Notes: generated by a model not told the origin, from the letters alone. A DNA stretch of 64,000 nt from Paenibacillus sp. GSMTC-2017 (GCF_016019935.1 NZ_JAECMT010000004.1:186833-250832); one strand, 5' to 3'; counted from the first letter of the stretch, positions 17,803 through 26,647 are shown. Translations and numbers: made by a program.

Positions 17803-18387
17803 ATGAAAAGTATATTGTTTAAATACATGACTGCATTTACATCACTTAATGACGAGGAAAAACAGGCTATCGTTGACGATATCCTTGTTGAAGAATACAA
17901 AAAGGGAATGGTACTCCTTAGACAAGGAGACATCCCCACGACTTGTTATTTTGTGCTAAAGGGTTGCATAAGGCAGTATTCGATTGATGAAGCGGGGAAA
18001 GAAGTTACAACGGGTTTCATTACAGAAGAACAAGCGGTATCGATCTATAATCGTCATGGTCAAAATAAGCCATCGGGATACACGTTAACGTGTATAGAAG
18101 ACTGCACGTTAGTTGTTGGTGACTTTAATGCCGAAGAGGGCATGTTTCGCAAACATTCAGAGCTAGAGACGATGATTCGCAAGATGGTTGAAGAAAATTT
18201 AGGTGAGATACAAGATGAATGGACTGCGTTTATCGCATCAACACCTACAGAACGGTACAAGTCGCTTTTGCGAAAGAGGCCTCATCTTATTCATCGTGTA
18301 CCTCAACATCAATTGGCAAGTTATCTTGGGATGACGCCGGAGTCATTAAGTAGAATTAAGAAGCGGGTCAATATCAGTGATCTTTAA
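17803..18387 (+). CDS. Crp/Fnr-family transcriptional regulator
   Basis: 194 residues. The cyclic-nucleotide-binding-like domain (about 1-125) contains the GDIPTTCYFVLKGCIRQY jelly-roll signature. The C-terminal helix-turn-helix has HQLASYLGMTPESLSRIKKR, as in the short Crp proteins common in Bacteroidetes and Firmicutes. There are no Fnr-type cysteine clusters, and the cAMP-binding RXS motif is absent, so the ligand is unknown. It converges on a DUF4386 gene; such Crp-DUF4386 neighbours are common and may be functionally linked. Confidence 0.9.
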   Translation: MKSILFKYMTAFTSLNDEEKQAIVDDILVEEYKKGMVLLRQGDIPTTCYFVLKGCIRQYSIDEAGKEVTTGFITEEQAVSIYNRHGQNKPSGYTLTCIEDCTLVVGDFNAEEGMFRKHSELETMIRKMVEENLGEIQDEWTAFIASTPTERYKSLLRKRPHLIHRVPQHQLASYLGMTPESLSRIKKRVNISDL

Positions 18388-18409
18388 CGTTTTTTTAAAA
18401 ATAGAGCGC

Positions 18410-19129
18410 TCATGTACGTTTAGGCCGTTTTCCTCCCCTTAGTAGCAACCAGATCCCAAATCCAAGTTCCCCCGCAATCATCGGGATCGTAAATATATAA
18501 TTAACAATACCAATTACCTCGGCGTAGTGTGAAAGAAATGTTTTGCCCAAGTGAACGGTGACATAGCCGAAGGAAGCAAGCAACAATAAGATGCTGATCA
18601 CTTTAGGAATGTAGTCTGACTTGAAAGCCACATAGCCCACAATGAACAGATGTCCACCGAAAACAACCAAACCAATTGACCAAATCGATTCGAATGCTGT
18701 AAGGAATAACATTATAAGGGACTGCGTTTGTTCTACAGTAAATGAAGATAAACCAGCTGTGTCTCGTGTGAGCAGCAATACAATTAATAAATTCAAAATG
18801 GCAATTGCCAATATAGCAGAGTAGACTAGTCGAAGCCATGCACCAAGTACGGAAAGGTTTTTATGAATGGGTGCTAGAAATACATAAAACGCCCACGCGA
18901 CAACAATGTCAGCAATCAAAATGATGACCCAACCGAAGATAGCACCTTTGAAAAGAGTGTTTGATGAGACAATGTTATTAAATGTGGCGCTGGCATCGCC
19001 TTGGACAACAAGGCTTTCATGAACAAATCCATAACAAAAAAACGCAGCAAGTGTCATGATAATAAGTGAAATGCCTGCAGCTAGAGCAGACTTTCGCTCT
19101 ATTGATCTTTCTTTTACTGAAGTAGCCAT
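18410..19129 (-). CDS. DUF4386-type integral membrane protein
   Basis: 239 residues with about six transmembrane helices; the N-terminus ATSVKERSIERKSALAAG followed by a helix is characteristic of DUF4386 proteins. The function of the family is unknown. I chose the ATG at 19129 because AGGAGG lies just upstream, whereas the longer frame would start before that ribosome binding site. The product ends in a basic tail (LRGGKRPKRT). Confidence 0.82.
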   Translation of the reverse strand: MATSVKERSIERKSALAAGISLIIMTLAAFFCYGFVHESLVVQGDASATFNNIVSSNTLFKGAIFGWVIILIADIVVAWAFYVFLAPIHKNLSVLGAWLRLVYSAILAIAILNLLIVLLLTRDTAGLSSFTVEQTQSLIMLFLTAFESIWSIGLVVFGGHLFIVGYVAFKSDYIPKVISILLLLASFGYVTVHLGKTFLSHYAEVIGIVNYIFTIPMIAGELGFGIWLLLRGGKRPKRT

Positions 19130-19354
19130 AACTATAGTAGCCTCCTGCATGAAGTAGTTTCTTTTCATTGTAAAGAGGAGGAGCAGGCTGGTCATTGACT
19201 TAAATCAAGAAAGGCTTTCGTAATTATTTTTTAATTTTTATTTGAGCGTGTCGATTTTGTTGTCTTGCATTCGTTGTCATTATATAAGCCGGATTACGGA
19301 GCGGATCAATCGCCTGCAATGCTGGCACAATCCAACCTTGAGAGGAAGATTTTA

Positions 19355-19753
19355 ATGAATGCAAAATTAACACCGTACATTATTTCGACAGACGCTAAGA
19401 GGCAAGCCGAGTTTTACATCCAAGCTTTGGGTGGTGAAGTTAAATCTTTGATGACACATGGACAATTGCCTGGCGCAGCAGAGGAAATCAAAGACAAAGT
19501 GATGCATATGGTGCTGTCAGTAGCTGGAGGAAACGTGTTATTCCTGTCCGATGCCTTTACTCCCGTTGGCAAAGAGGGAAGTCTTGCGTTTGGGCTGGCT
19601 TTCGATGATGTAGAAACAGCACGCCAAGCGTACGCTAACCTTGCGGAAGGTGGCACGCAAATTTATCCGCTTGATCTTCAGCCATGGGGGGCTCATTACG
19701 GTGAAGTAGTGGACATATTCGGGATCAAATGGATGATTGTGCAACAAGGATAA
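19355..19753 (+). CDS. VOC-superfamily protein, PhnB/glyoxalase-like
   Basis: 132 residues beginning MNAKLTPYIISTDAKRQAEF, typical of the PhnB-like VOC subfamily. One beta-alpha-beta3 pair is present (FLSDAFTPVG, VDIFGIKWMI). Members bind metal or small hydrophobic ligands; no particular reaction is evident. AGAGGAAGA precedes the start. It is followed by a strong terminator, so it is probably monocistronic. Confidence 0.85.
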   Translation: MNAKLTPYIISTDAKRQAEFYIQALGGEVKSLMTHGQLPGAAEEIKDKVMHMVLSVAGGNVLFLSDAFTPVGKEGSLAFGLAFDDVETARQAYANLAEGGTQIYPLDLQPWGAHYGEVVDIFGIKWMIVQQG

Positions 19754-19780
19754 TCGTATATGGAATAGCGTCAAGAGAAG

Positions 19781-19809
19781 AAGGTCATCCCAAAGAGGAT
19801 GGCCTTTTT
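19781..19809 (+). terminator. Intrinsic terminator after the VOC gene
   Basis: AAGGTCATCC/GGATGGCCTT stem (one G-U pair), CAAAGA loop, then a T run. Confidence 0.92.
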
Positions 19810-19997
19810 GTTTTGCCGCGTGCGAAGAGTTACTTAACGGGTAGACTATAATGTACCAATGGTCTACAGTTTACCGTTAACATGCTATATTAGCTCTTCT
19901 ACAATTGATCATATAAAATGGGACATATGTCCTTTCCTCATTCATTGAATAGGTGTTAACTAAAAGAATGAGTTCTAGATGAGGGGGAAAGCAAAAG

Positions 19998-20423
19998 ATG
20001 AAAGGCTTTATTTACGCAGTTTTGGGAGGGTTATTCCTGACATTGCAGAGTGTAGCAAATGCGGCCATCGGAGAGAGTATCGGATCGTGGCAAGCAGCTA
20101 CGCTTACCCAAGGTACTGGATTTATTGCAGCACTAATGATCGTTTTGGTCGTACGAGATAAGTCTTGGCGGGAGCTCAAGCAGGTAAAGCTAGTGTATAA
20201 GTTTGGCGGTGCTTTTGCTGCTGTCATCTTGTTTAGCAATATAACAGCCTTTCATATAAATGGTGCTGCTCTGACTGTATCGGCTCTTCTCATTGCTCAA
20301 ATTACTGTTACCTTAGCTATGGAGAAGCTCGGCTGGTTCGGCACGGACAAGCTTCAGCTCCGTCCTTCGCAATGGGCAGGTCTTGGGTTAATGGTTGTTG
20401 GCATCCTATGTTTAACTTTCTAA
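19998..20423 (+). CDS. Small YdcZ (DUF606)-type DMT transporter subunit 1
   Basis: 141 residues with about five membrane helices, beginning MKGFIYAVLGGLFLTLQSVANA, typical of the YdcZ/DUF606 half-transporters of the drug/metabolite superfamily. These proteins are half the size of EamA transporters and often occur as two adjacent genes whose products are thought to insert in opposite orientations. Its partner is probably the gene at 21171, with a Crp/Fnr regulator between them. RBS GGGGGAAAG. Confidence 0.85.
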   Translation: MKGFIYAVLGGLFLTLQSVANAAIGESIGSWQAATLTQGTGFIAALMIVLVVRDKSWRELKQVKLVYKFGGAFAAVILFSNITAFHINGAALTVSALLIAQITVTLAMEKLGWFGTDKLQLRPSQWAGLGLMVVGILCLTF

Positions 20424-20457
20424 AAGTTGCAGCTCCGTATGGGAGGAAACGTTAGTT

Positions 20458-21174
20458 ATGAAAGAAATAATGGATATCGAACGGGTCAATGGCTACTTAC
20501 GACAGTTTGATTTGGAACATTTATTTTCGGAGCCGCTACGAAAGCATCTGGCTTTATATCAGTTTGAACCGGATGAGACGCTTTGTTTGCAAGGTGAGGA
20601 ACCGCAGTTTCTGTTCTTTCTTGTTAGTGGCAAGGTGAAGGTGTTTACGACATCAACAGAAGGAAGGACACTTCTAATTAACTTTACAACTCCACTTGGC
20701 ATTATTGGAGAAATCGAATGTTTGCGTGACAGGGTTAATTTAAATACGGTAAAGGCGGTATCCCCTGTAGAGACGATTGGCATTCATAAACGTTGGCTTA
20801 GCCAGTATGGAGTAGAAGCGCCATTTCTACGGTTTTTGCTTGATATGGTGACGGATAAGTTTTATACAAAATCGCTTGCTCTTAGCTCTAACCTTCTCAA
20901 TTCAGTAGAGGTAAGGCTTGCTAGTTATCTACTTTCCGTCTCATTCGATGATGAAAAAGAATCGTATTCAAGTGTGCGTATATCGAGTATTAAAGATACG
21001 GCGAATTTGATCGGAACGAGTTATCGGCATTTGAATAGGGTGCTTCGAAGCTTTAGTTCGGCAGGACTTGTAGAGCGAAGAAAAGGAATACTCGTTGTCA
21101 TAGACAGGAAAGGGCTAACTGAAGTGGCTGGCCGGAATATTTATGAAAGTAGCGAAAGGAGGAAAGGGTTATGA
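20458..21174 (+). CDS. Crp/Fnr-family regulator of the YeiL type
   Basis: 238 residues: cyclic-nucleotide-binding fold at about 15-125 (GEEPQFLFFLVSGKVKVFTT) and winged helix with IKDTANLIGTSYRHLNRVLR. The arrangement resembles YeiL-like regulators. It lies between two DUF606 transporter genes and overlaps the second by 4 bp (ATGA), so all three form one operon and it very likely regulates them. The ligand is unknown. Confidence 0.9.
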   Translation: MKEIMDIERVNGYLRQFDLEHLFSEPLRKHLALYQFEPDETLCLQGEEPQFLFFLVSGKVKVFTTSTEGRTLLINFTTPLGIIGEIECLRDRVNLNTVKAVSPVETIGIHKRWLSQYGVEAPFLRFLLDMVTDKFYTKSLALSSNLLNSVEVRLASYLLSVSFDDEKESYSSVRISSIKDTANLIGTSYRHLNRVLRSFSSAGLVERRKGILVVIDRKGLTEVAGRNIYESSERRKGL

Positions 21175-21614
21175 TTATGGGCATCATGATGGCGCTCTTA
21201 GCAGGTGCTCTTATAAGTGTTCAAACGATGTTTAATAATAAAGTGAAAGAGGTTGTTAGTTCTGAGACTACAACTGCGCTCGTATTAGGTATGGGGTTTA
21301 TAGCTTCTTTCGGTATGGGTGTACTGTTTGAAGGAGCGGGCTTCTTTTCGTTTGGACCTATGGAGCCTTGGTTCTGGTTTAGCGGCTTGATCGGGATTGG
21401 TGTTGTAACCTGCGTTGTAAATGGAGTGAAGATTATGGGACCAAGCAATGCGATATTAATCGTTATGGCATCGCAGCTTCTTATATCGCTGTGGTGGGAT
21501 TCCTTAGGCTGGTTCGGGCTAGAGACAGTTCCACTTACATTTCAAAAGGTTCTAGGTGTCGTTGCGCTGCTTGGTGGATTGATTTTATTCAAGAGGGCGC
21601 CGAAAAAGGCATAA
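21171..21614 (+). CDS. Small YdcZ (DUF606)-type DMT transporter subunit 2
   Basis: 147 residues, about five membrane helices, paralogous to the gene at 19998: both end in a GW-F-G/LGL-type last loop and a short basic tail. It starts MIMGIMMALLAGALISVQTMF and is translationally coupled to the Crp gene by a 4-bp overlap. It probably forms an antiparallel heterodimer with subunit 1; this is inferred from known paired small transporters. Confidence 0.85.
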   Translation: MIMGIMMALLAGALISVQTMFNNKVKEVVSSETTTALVLGMGFIASFGMGVLFEGAGFFSFGPMEPWFWFSGLIGIGVVTCVVNGVKIMGPSNAILIVMASQLLISLWWDSLGWFGLETVPLTFQKVLGVVALLGGLILFKRAPKKA

Positions 21615-21624
21615 TAGTTTGAAG

Positions 21625-21651
21625 AAGAACCCGCTCATGGAGCGGGTTCTT
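21625..21651 (+). terminator. Intrinsic terminator after the DMT-Crp-DMT operon
   Basis: Perfect 12-bp stem AAGAACCCGCTC/GAGCGGGTTCTT with an ATG loop. Confidence 0.9.
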
Positions 21652-21711
21652 TCTCATTCATGAACGACATAATAGATGCAATGTGGATATCCGATTGGAT
21701 GATGAAACCTT

Positions 21712-22257
21712 TTACAATATCTCGTATATTTTATTTAAGGTGTCTTTAATATTGGTGTCATCGTTATTCCAAATAACATAGTCAGCATGAGCTTGATAGC
21801 TGGGCGATAACTCATCCGTTAATGCTTTATTGAGTCTCCAGTTCATTTCGGACTCGGGGCTATTTCTATCGTGCAATCTTCTGGTAATACTTTCAATGTT
21901 TGCCCCAATATAAACGGATACGATATTAGTGAATTGTTCTTTTAATGATTGAACTCCTCTAAGATCCATAATGATATGACCAGCAGAGTTGCCTCTAATT
22001 ATTTCTTCAACACTACTTTTTAGCGTGCCGTACCATTCATTATTGTACTCCGTCCATTCTACAAACATTTGTTGCTCCATATAGGTTTCAAATGTTTTTC
22101 GATCTAGAAAGTGATAATGTACACCATCTTTTTCATATTCCCTTGGTTGTCTTGTAGTAGCCGTAATGATTTTCGGGAAATTCATTGCTGACAGATTTTT
22201 TTGAATTTCTGATTTCCCAGCAGCGGAGGGACCGAAAAGAACGATTATTTTCCCCAT
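21712..22257 (-). CDS. Guanylate-kinase-like P-loop protein
   Basis: 181 residues. A Walker A loop GPSAAGKSE is near residue 9, with guanylate-kinase landmarks: TATTRQPREYEKDGVHYHFL (GMP-binding region), FVEWTEYNNEWYGT and the lid arginines RRLHDRNSPE. True Gmk has GPSGVGKG and ~205 residues, so this is a divergent relative. The start is taken as the ATG at 22257, six bases after AAGGAAG. It is divergent from a dGTPase gene and shares an inverted-repeat promoter region with it, which suggests a joint role in guanine nucleotide metabolism or in defence. Confidence 0.85.
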   Translation of the reverse strand: MGKIIVLFGPSAAGKSEIQKNLSAMNFPKIITATTRQPREYEKDGVHYHFLDRKTFETYMEQQMFVEWTEYNNEWYGTLKSSVEEIIRGNSAGHIIMDLRGVQSLKEQFTNIVSVYIGANIESITRRLHDRNSPESEMNWRLNKALTDELSPSYQAHADYVIWNNDDTNIKDTLNKIYEIL

Positions 22258-22308
22258 AAACATCTTCCTTACTATTTTTTTCTGTATTTACAAATGGAAC
22301 TTTGAAGG

Positions 22309-22341
22309 TATTATACTAAAACTTTTACAAGTAGTATAATA
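22309..22341. promoter_or_regulatory. Divergent promoter region with 9-bp inverted repeat
   Basis: TATTATACT (22309-22317) and AGTATAATA (22333-22341) are perfect inverse complements 15 bp apart. Each arm contains a TATAAT -10-like hexamer pointing outward, one toward the guanylate-kinase-like gene and one toward the dGTPase. Confidence 0.5.
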
Positions 22342-22372
22342 TTGCCAACAAGAAAAAGAGGGGCTGTTTGAC

Positions 22373-23677
22373 TTGTATTTAATTAATTCTACTAATCCAT
22401 TTTACTCAGAATTCGATACGCTTAGGAAGGAAAATCTATCAAGTGCAAAAGAAAGAGTATCTATTCGAGACAATTTCGAAAGAGACTTTGGCAGAATTGT
22501 TCATTCATCGGCATTCAGACGATTACAATCAAAAACACAGGTAATCGGAACGGGAGAAGGAGACTTCCATAGGACTCGATTAACACATTCTTTAGAAGTG
22601 TCCCAAATAGCAAGGGGAATAGCCACTACATTAAATTTTACTGACAACATACTTAAAGAGGAAAACAAAATAGATATTTCTTTAATTGAAGCAGCGGCAC
22701 TAGCACATGATCTAGGTCATCCTCCTTTCGGGCATCAAGGTGAGAAGGCGTTGCATAAAAGTATGAGCAAATTTAACTTAGGATTTGAAGGGAATGCACA
22801 TACATTTAGGTTGTTAACAAATCTAGAAGGGTCAAAAGGCAGTGGCCTCGATTTAACACGCGCAACGTTGTTATCTATATTAAAATATCCAGCCACTATT
22901 GATAGGCTCAATAACGAGATGATTGTGACTAAACCTCCCAAAACGAGTGTGTTTAAGGAAGATGAAGTTGCTTTCGAGTGGCTTCTAGATCCATTTTCTC
23001 TGGAAGAAAAAGAGTATATCACAAGTATTTCTGAAGGTATTGAAAATAAACATAAAAAAACACTAACGAAAACATTAGAGTGTTCCATAATCGAATTAGC
23101 TGATGATATTGCTTATGCAACTCATGATTTTCAAGACGCTGTAAAACTTAATTTAATTCGGTTTGATGATGTAATGGACATATTGCGGTGCTATAAGGAC
23201 ACTGTTTCTAGCAGAATAGTAGTCGCCTATACAAAGGTTTTGAGTGATACGTTAAATGATGAAAGATCAAAAATAAAAGATTTGTTTGCAGATTTAATAT
23301 CAGCATTTATAGCGGACATTAGACTTAGCGAACGTAACGATTTCCCTTCAAATCGGTTGAGGTATGTTGCTCAATTATCTGAAGGAAATTTAGCTTTATT
23401 AAACGGATTAAAAAAGTTAGTTGAAGAAAAGGTAATATTAACACAAAGAGTCCAAACCATTGAATGGAGAGGAGGATTTGTAATTAGCAATTTATTTAAT
23501 GCAATGTTTCATAATGAGTTGTTATTGCCAGAAGACGATAGGAAAAATTGGAGTAACAATGATGAAAAAAACGCACGAATAGTCTGTGACTACTTAGCAG
23601 GCATGACAGACTCTTTTGCGTTAAAAATGTATTCAAGATTGTTTGAATCATCAAATGGTCGCTTATTCGACATATAG
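22373..23677 (+). CDS. dGTPase-family HD-domain deoxynucleotide triphosphohydrolase
   Basis: 434 residues from a TTG start nine bases after GAGGGG. The HD-domain metal ligands are evident: THS (His72), AHDLGHPPFGH (His112, Asp113, His116) and a late Asp in ADDIAYATHD. The FGRIVHSSAFRRLQSKTQV segment is characteristic of dGTPases. The enzyme releases tripolyphosphate from dGTP or other dNTPs. It lies divergent from a guanylate-kinase-like gene. Both genes appear more AT-rich than their surroundings. Some proteins of this family deplete dNTPs to block phage; whether this one does cannot be told from sequence. Confidence 0.9.
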   Translation: MYLINSTNPFYSEFDTLRKENLSSAKERVSIRDNFERDFGRIVHSSAFRRLQSKTQVIGTGEGDFHRTRLTHSLEVSQIARGIATTLNFTDNILKEENKIDISLIEAAALAHDLGHPPFGHQGEKALHKSMSKFNLGFEGNAHTFRLLTNLEGSKGSGLDLTRATLLSILKYPATIDRLNNEMIVTKPPKTSVFKEDEVAFEWLLDPFSLEEKEYITSISEGIENKHKKTLTKTLECSIIELADDIAYATHDFQDAVKLNLIRFDDVMDILRCYKDTVSSRIVVAYTKVLSDTLNDERSKIKDLFADLISAFIADIRLSERNDFPSNRLRYVAQLSEGNLALLNGLKKLVEEKVILTQRVQTIEWRGGFVISNLFNAMFHNELLLPEDDRKNWSNNDEKNARIVCDYLAGMTDSFALKMYSRLFESSNGRLFDI

Positions 23678-23722
23678 TTACAATAAGATTTAACATTTAG
23701 GGAGTAAAAAGATGATCCAACC

Positions 23723-23760
23723 AAAAAGGAACCGATAACCGTATGTAGTAAATCGGTTCC
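23723..23760 (-). terminator. Intrinsic terminator of the saccharopine-dehydrogenase-like gene
   Basis: GGAACCGAT/ATCGGTTCC perfect 9-bp stem; on the minus strand it is followed by TTTTT. Confidence 0.85.
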
Positions 23761-23793
23761 TCGCTCAGATGGTATTAAAAGCTAAAGAAACGG

Positions 23794-24807
23794 TCACCTA
23801 CTGCTATCAACTTGCTCAATAGTAACCCCGAAATCTTTAAATCGTTGGATGGCTGCATGGGGTGAGACAAGCGTCTCAGGCAGATATAAACCACCTTTAG
23901 CAGCAGGTTGACCGTCCAAACCTAAAATTCGTTCAATAGAAACTAATACTCCAAGCCCCGTAAGATGTGCCTGACCATGTGGATCAGAGATGATGACTCT
24001 TCGTTGTACCGCCTCGCCACTTTTTAGAACACCTTCAATGTCGATGTAAACATCATGGGATGAAATGCCAACAGCTTTTGTGCCGATAGACTCGCCTTGA
24101 ACGTAATCCCAACGTACGTTACTCGCTTGCGTAATCCCTGCCAAACTAGGTATATCAAGCAGAGGTACCGGATAACCATCCAAAAGATCATCCCCAATTG
24201 TAACTTTACGAAGGTTCTTATTCGATTCAAACCACTTCCATTTCCCATCTGACCGTAGTAGTACACGATCCAGCAATCCACCAGAGTTATCGAAATCACT
24301 TGCATTCATAGGACCAATAGGGTCAAGAGGATCATAAAGAGCAGCGATTGCAATCGAATGAATGGACTGAAAATCTTGGGATGCTTTCTTAGAGACGATT
24401 GTATTAACCCCACCATCCGAATGTCCGAGTAGCACAATTGGCTGTTTCGGAGGTGACTGGAGAGCAGCGAATGTGATAGCTCCTACGTCATCAGCTAATT
24501 TTGTAATACCGATATGTGCACTATTATGTGCGATAGCCGCATGGAGGAGGTTATCCGCAGGATCTTGAAGTGCTGCGACGATGAGATCTATCTTTCCAAC
24601 ATCACTAAGCGTAGGAGAGACGTCATTGATATCAAGAAAGACCGATCGGGAATTACTGAGCTCTTGCGCCAACTCCGCACCCTTTTCCGGGTTTCTTCCA
24701 GCGACAATAATTTCGACTTCCTTGTTTATCGCTCTAACATGTCTAGCTATATTGCTCCCTATAAGCCCATATCCGCCTGCAATAAGAATGCGTGAATGTG
24801 ATTTCAT
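23794..24807 (-). CDS. Saccharopine dehydrogenase-like NAD(P)-binding protein
   Basis: 337 residues. The N-terminal Rossmann domain has LIAGGYGLIGSNIARHV and the AGRNPEKGAEL segment typical of saccharopine-dehydrogenase-like proteins. The C-terminal half matches the same family's catalytic-like domain but lacks recognisable lysine-pathway residues. The substrate is unknown; such proteins are widespread in Bacillales and are often flanked by TetR or HxlR regulators. RBS AGGAGG is present upstream of the ATG. It stands alone here. Confidence 0.82.
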   Translation of the reverse strand: MKSHSRILIAGGYGLIGSNIARHVRAINKEVEIIVAGRNPEKGAELAQELSNSRSVFLDINDVSPTLSDVGKIDLIVAALQDPADNLLHAAIAHNSAHIGITKLADDVGAITFAALQSPPKQPIVLLGHSDGGVNTIVSKKASQDFQSIHSIAIAALYDPLDPIGPMNASDFDNSGGLLDRVLLRSDGKWKWFESNKNLRKVTIGDDLLDGYPVPLLDIPSLAGITQASNVRWDYVQGESIGTKAVGISSHDVYIDIEGVLKSGEAVQRRVIISDPHGQAHLTGLGVLVSIERILGLDGQPAAKGGLYLPETLVSPHAAIQRFKDFGVTIEQVDSSR

Positions 24808-25016
24808 GTCTAATGCCTCCTCTTGTTCTCGTGAGAACCGTTAAAGTATTTATAGGTGTAGTATGTAGCATGAATTGTAAAAAAGTAAGAACGCACTTTT
24901 TTGTACTATAAGCACCTAAAAGTACCGTAGATACCAAAAGGGGCCTGTAACTTCCAAATAGTTATCATTTTTTGATAAAATAAATGAAAAGATAAATAGC
25001 GAAATGAGGGTGTCTT

Positions 25017-25889
25017 GTGGGATCTATCTTTAAGAGCAAAATAGCCGAAGAACATTACTATATGTGCTACGAAAAAAGTTTAGATAAATTTGGGGTAAAA
25101 GGGACATCGTGTTATATAGCGACCTCGCTTGGGGATACGCATATACTACGCTTCGGTGATCCCAACAAGAAACCGTTGATCCTTTTTCATGGCATGACAA
25201 TGAGTAGCACGATGTGGTTTCCCAATATGAAAGAACTGGTTCAGGAACGCTGTGTTTACGCAGTTGATGTAATGGGGGATTTCGGTAAAAGCAAACCTAC
25301 CGTTGCTATAAAAAATCGGAAGATGGCTAACCAGTGGATGATTGAGGTTTTGGACGGACTGGAACTCGGCAAGGTGGATCTTGGTGGTCACTCGATGGGC
25401 GGTTTCTTATCTTTGAATTTTGCACTTGGTTATCCAGAACGAGTGTCATCATTAGTTCTTTATGCACCAGCTGGCACTTTTCATAAAATCAGCTATAAGT
25501 TTTTCATAAAGATATATCCGGCATTATTATTTCATACAGAGTCGTGGATCGATAGGGCTTTTATGTGGTTCTCAGGCAAGGGGGAGCCGCTCGATCCCAT
25601 ATTCCGCACACAAGTTATAGCGGGTTATCAACATGCGAAGCCGCTATTACAGTTGATGCCATCGGTATTTCAAGATGAGGAATTCCGACAGTTTCAAGTT
25701 CCTACCTTGCTCTTAATCGGAGATAAAGAAGTCATATACCCTGCCGAAAAGGCAATAGCTAATGCTAAACGAATCATTCCAAATATTGAATCCCATTTAA
25801 TCGCAGGGGCAAGCCACTCCCTAACAATGGAGAATGCTGATGAGGTGAATGCTTTAACCATTCCTTTTTTGAAAAGGGTACAAATCTAA
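25017..25889 (+). CDS. Alpha/beta hydrolase
   Basis: 290 residues from a GTG start six bases after GAGGG. Fold landmarks: LFHGMTMSSTMW (oxyanion hole), GGHSMGG with nucleophile Ser126, LIGDKEVIYP (acid residue) and AGASHSLTMENAD (catalytic His near the C-terminus). It resembles carboxylesterases of the Bacillus YfhM/YtxM type. The substrate is unknown. Upstream, 24808-25016 holds no gene. Confidence 0.87.
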   Translation: MGSIFKSKIAEEHYYMCYEKSLDKFGVKGTSCYIATSLGDTHILRFGDPNKKPLILFHGMTMSSTMWFPNMKELVQERCVYAVDVMGDFGKSKPTVAIKNRKMANQWMIEVLDGLELGKVDLGGHSMGGFLSLNFALGYPERVSSLVLYAPAGTFHKISYKFFIKIYPALLFHTESWIDRAFMWFSGKGEPLDPIFRTQVIAGYQHAKPLLQLMPSVFQDEEFRQFQVPTLLLIGDKEVIYPAEKAIANAKRIIPNIESHLIAGASHSLTMENADEVNALTIPFLKRVQI

Positions 25890-25979
25890 GCAGGAATGGA
25901 TCATACATATTCATCGGGTCAGCAAACGAATCCCTTTTCACATAAGAGGGCTTCGTTATTGCTTGTCATCTATATCCGT

Positions 25980-26447
25980 TTAACTAGAAATAATTTTGTA
26001 AGGGTAGTCCCCCAGTATAAGTTCTCCTTTTATTATATCCCCTTCAATTTCAACTTCCGTCTTGTAGATAGCGCCTTTTAAATTGGATCCAAACCAAGTT
26101 CTGTTATAAACAGACAATATAAATAAGCCATCTTCGTCCCCGATTGCAGCGAATGTTTCATAACTATCTTTGTATTCATCAATTGCGAAGTGTGAGGTAA
26201 TTCGTTTCTGTGCAGCAGGAACATCATGGACAACAAGGCCTATTTCACTAATGTTAATCAGGTTTTCACTGCTGAATGGGGCATTAGTTGAATGGTTTAA
26301 GTTGTGTCTAGCTATAAACTCCAAAATATTTCCATCGGGGTCATCGAAATAGATTGAGGTGGAGTTCCACGATTTTGAATAGGTTTGATAGCTATTATCT
26401 GGGAGTTCGTTTATTGAAACTCCCTTTTTATTTACAGAGTATTCAGA
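25980..26447 (-). pseudogene. Truncated VOC-family (glyoxalase-like) gene
   Basis: The frame is open between stops at 26448-26450 and 25980. The 5' part still encodes SWNSTSIYFDDPDGNILEFI, the usual end of a first VOC module, and then a second module follows (ISEIGLVVHDVPAAQK, then FAAIGDEDGLFILSVYN). The first ~60 residues of the expected protein are missing, and no good start codon with a ribosome binding site lies before the homologous part. The break falls next to a T-box-like leader on the other strand, which points to a past rearrangement. A short second-module protein starting at the TTG near 26324 cannot be excluded. Confidence 0.7.
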
Positions 26448-26486
26448 TTATTGTATAGTTTAATCTAATTTCATACTTTCATTTGT

Positions 26487-26616
26487 GAGAAAGAGGACAA
26501 GTAGCTCGTGATTAGGGCATCATTGTTCGATGATGGCAGAGAGGGTGTATGTTTGTACACTAATCAGGGTGGTAACACGGAGTTTACTTCGTCCCTAATG
26601 GGTCGGAGTTTTTTTT
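26487..26616 (+). promoter_or_regulatory. T-box-like leader with intrinsic terminator
   Basis: Features of T-box leaders: GAGGACAAGTA near 26493, an AGAGAG element, the T-box AGGGTGGTAACACGG at 26566-26580, then CGTCCCT, and a terminator at 26587-26616 (CTTCGTCCC/GGGTCGGAG, TAAT loop, eight T). The antiterminator would pair AGGG with CCCT. Between these the RNA folds as TGATTAG/CTAATCA enclosing CATCAT/ATGATG and GTGTA/TACAC hairpins, a compact form in which I cannot place a specifier codon. It would control the GNAT gene that starts at 26648. Confidence 0.75.
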
Positions 26617-26647
26617 GCATTCAAAACATGAGTCGAGGAGGAGTAAT

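Noticed and set aside
25896..26081. 61-residue frame after the hydrolase gene
   Set aside because: No ribosome binding site, odd composition, and it overlaps the VOC remnant on the other strand.
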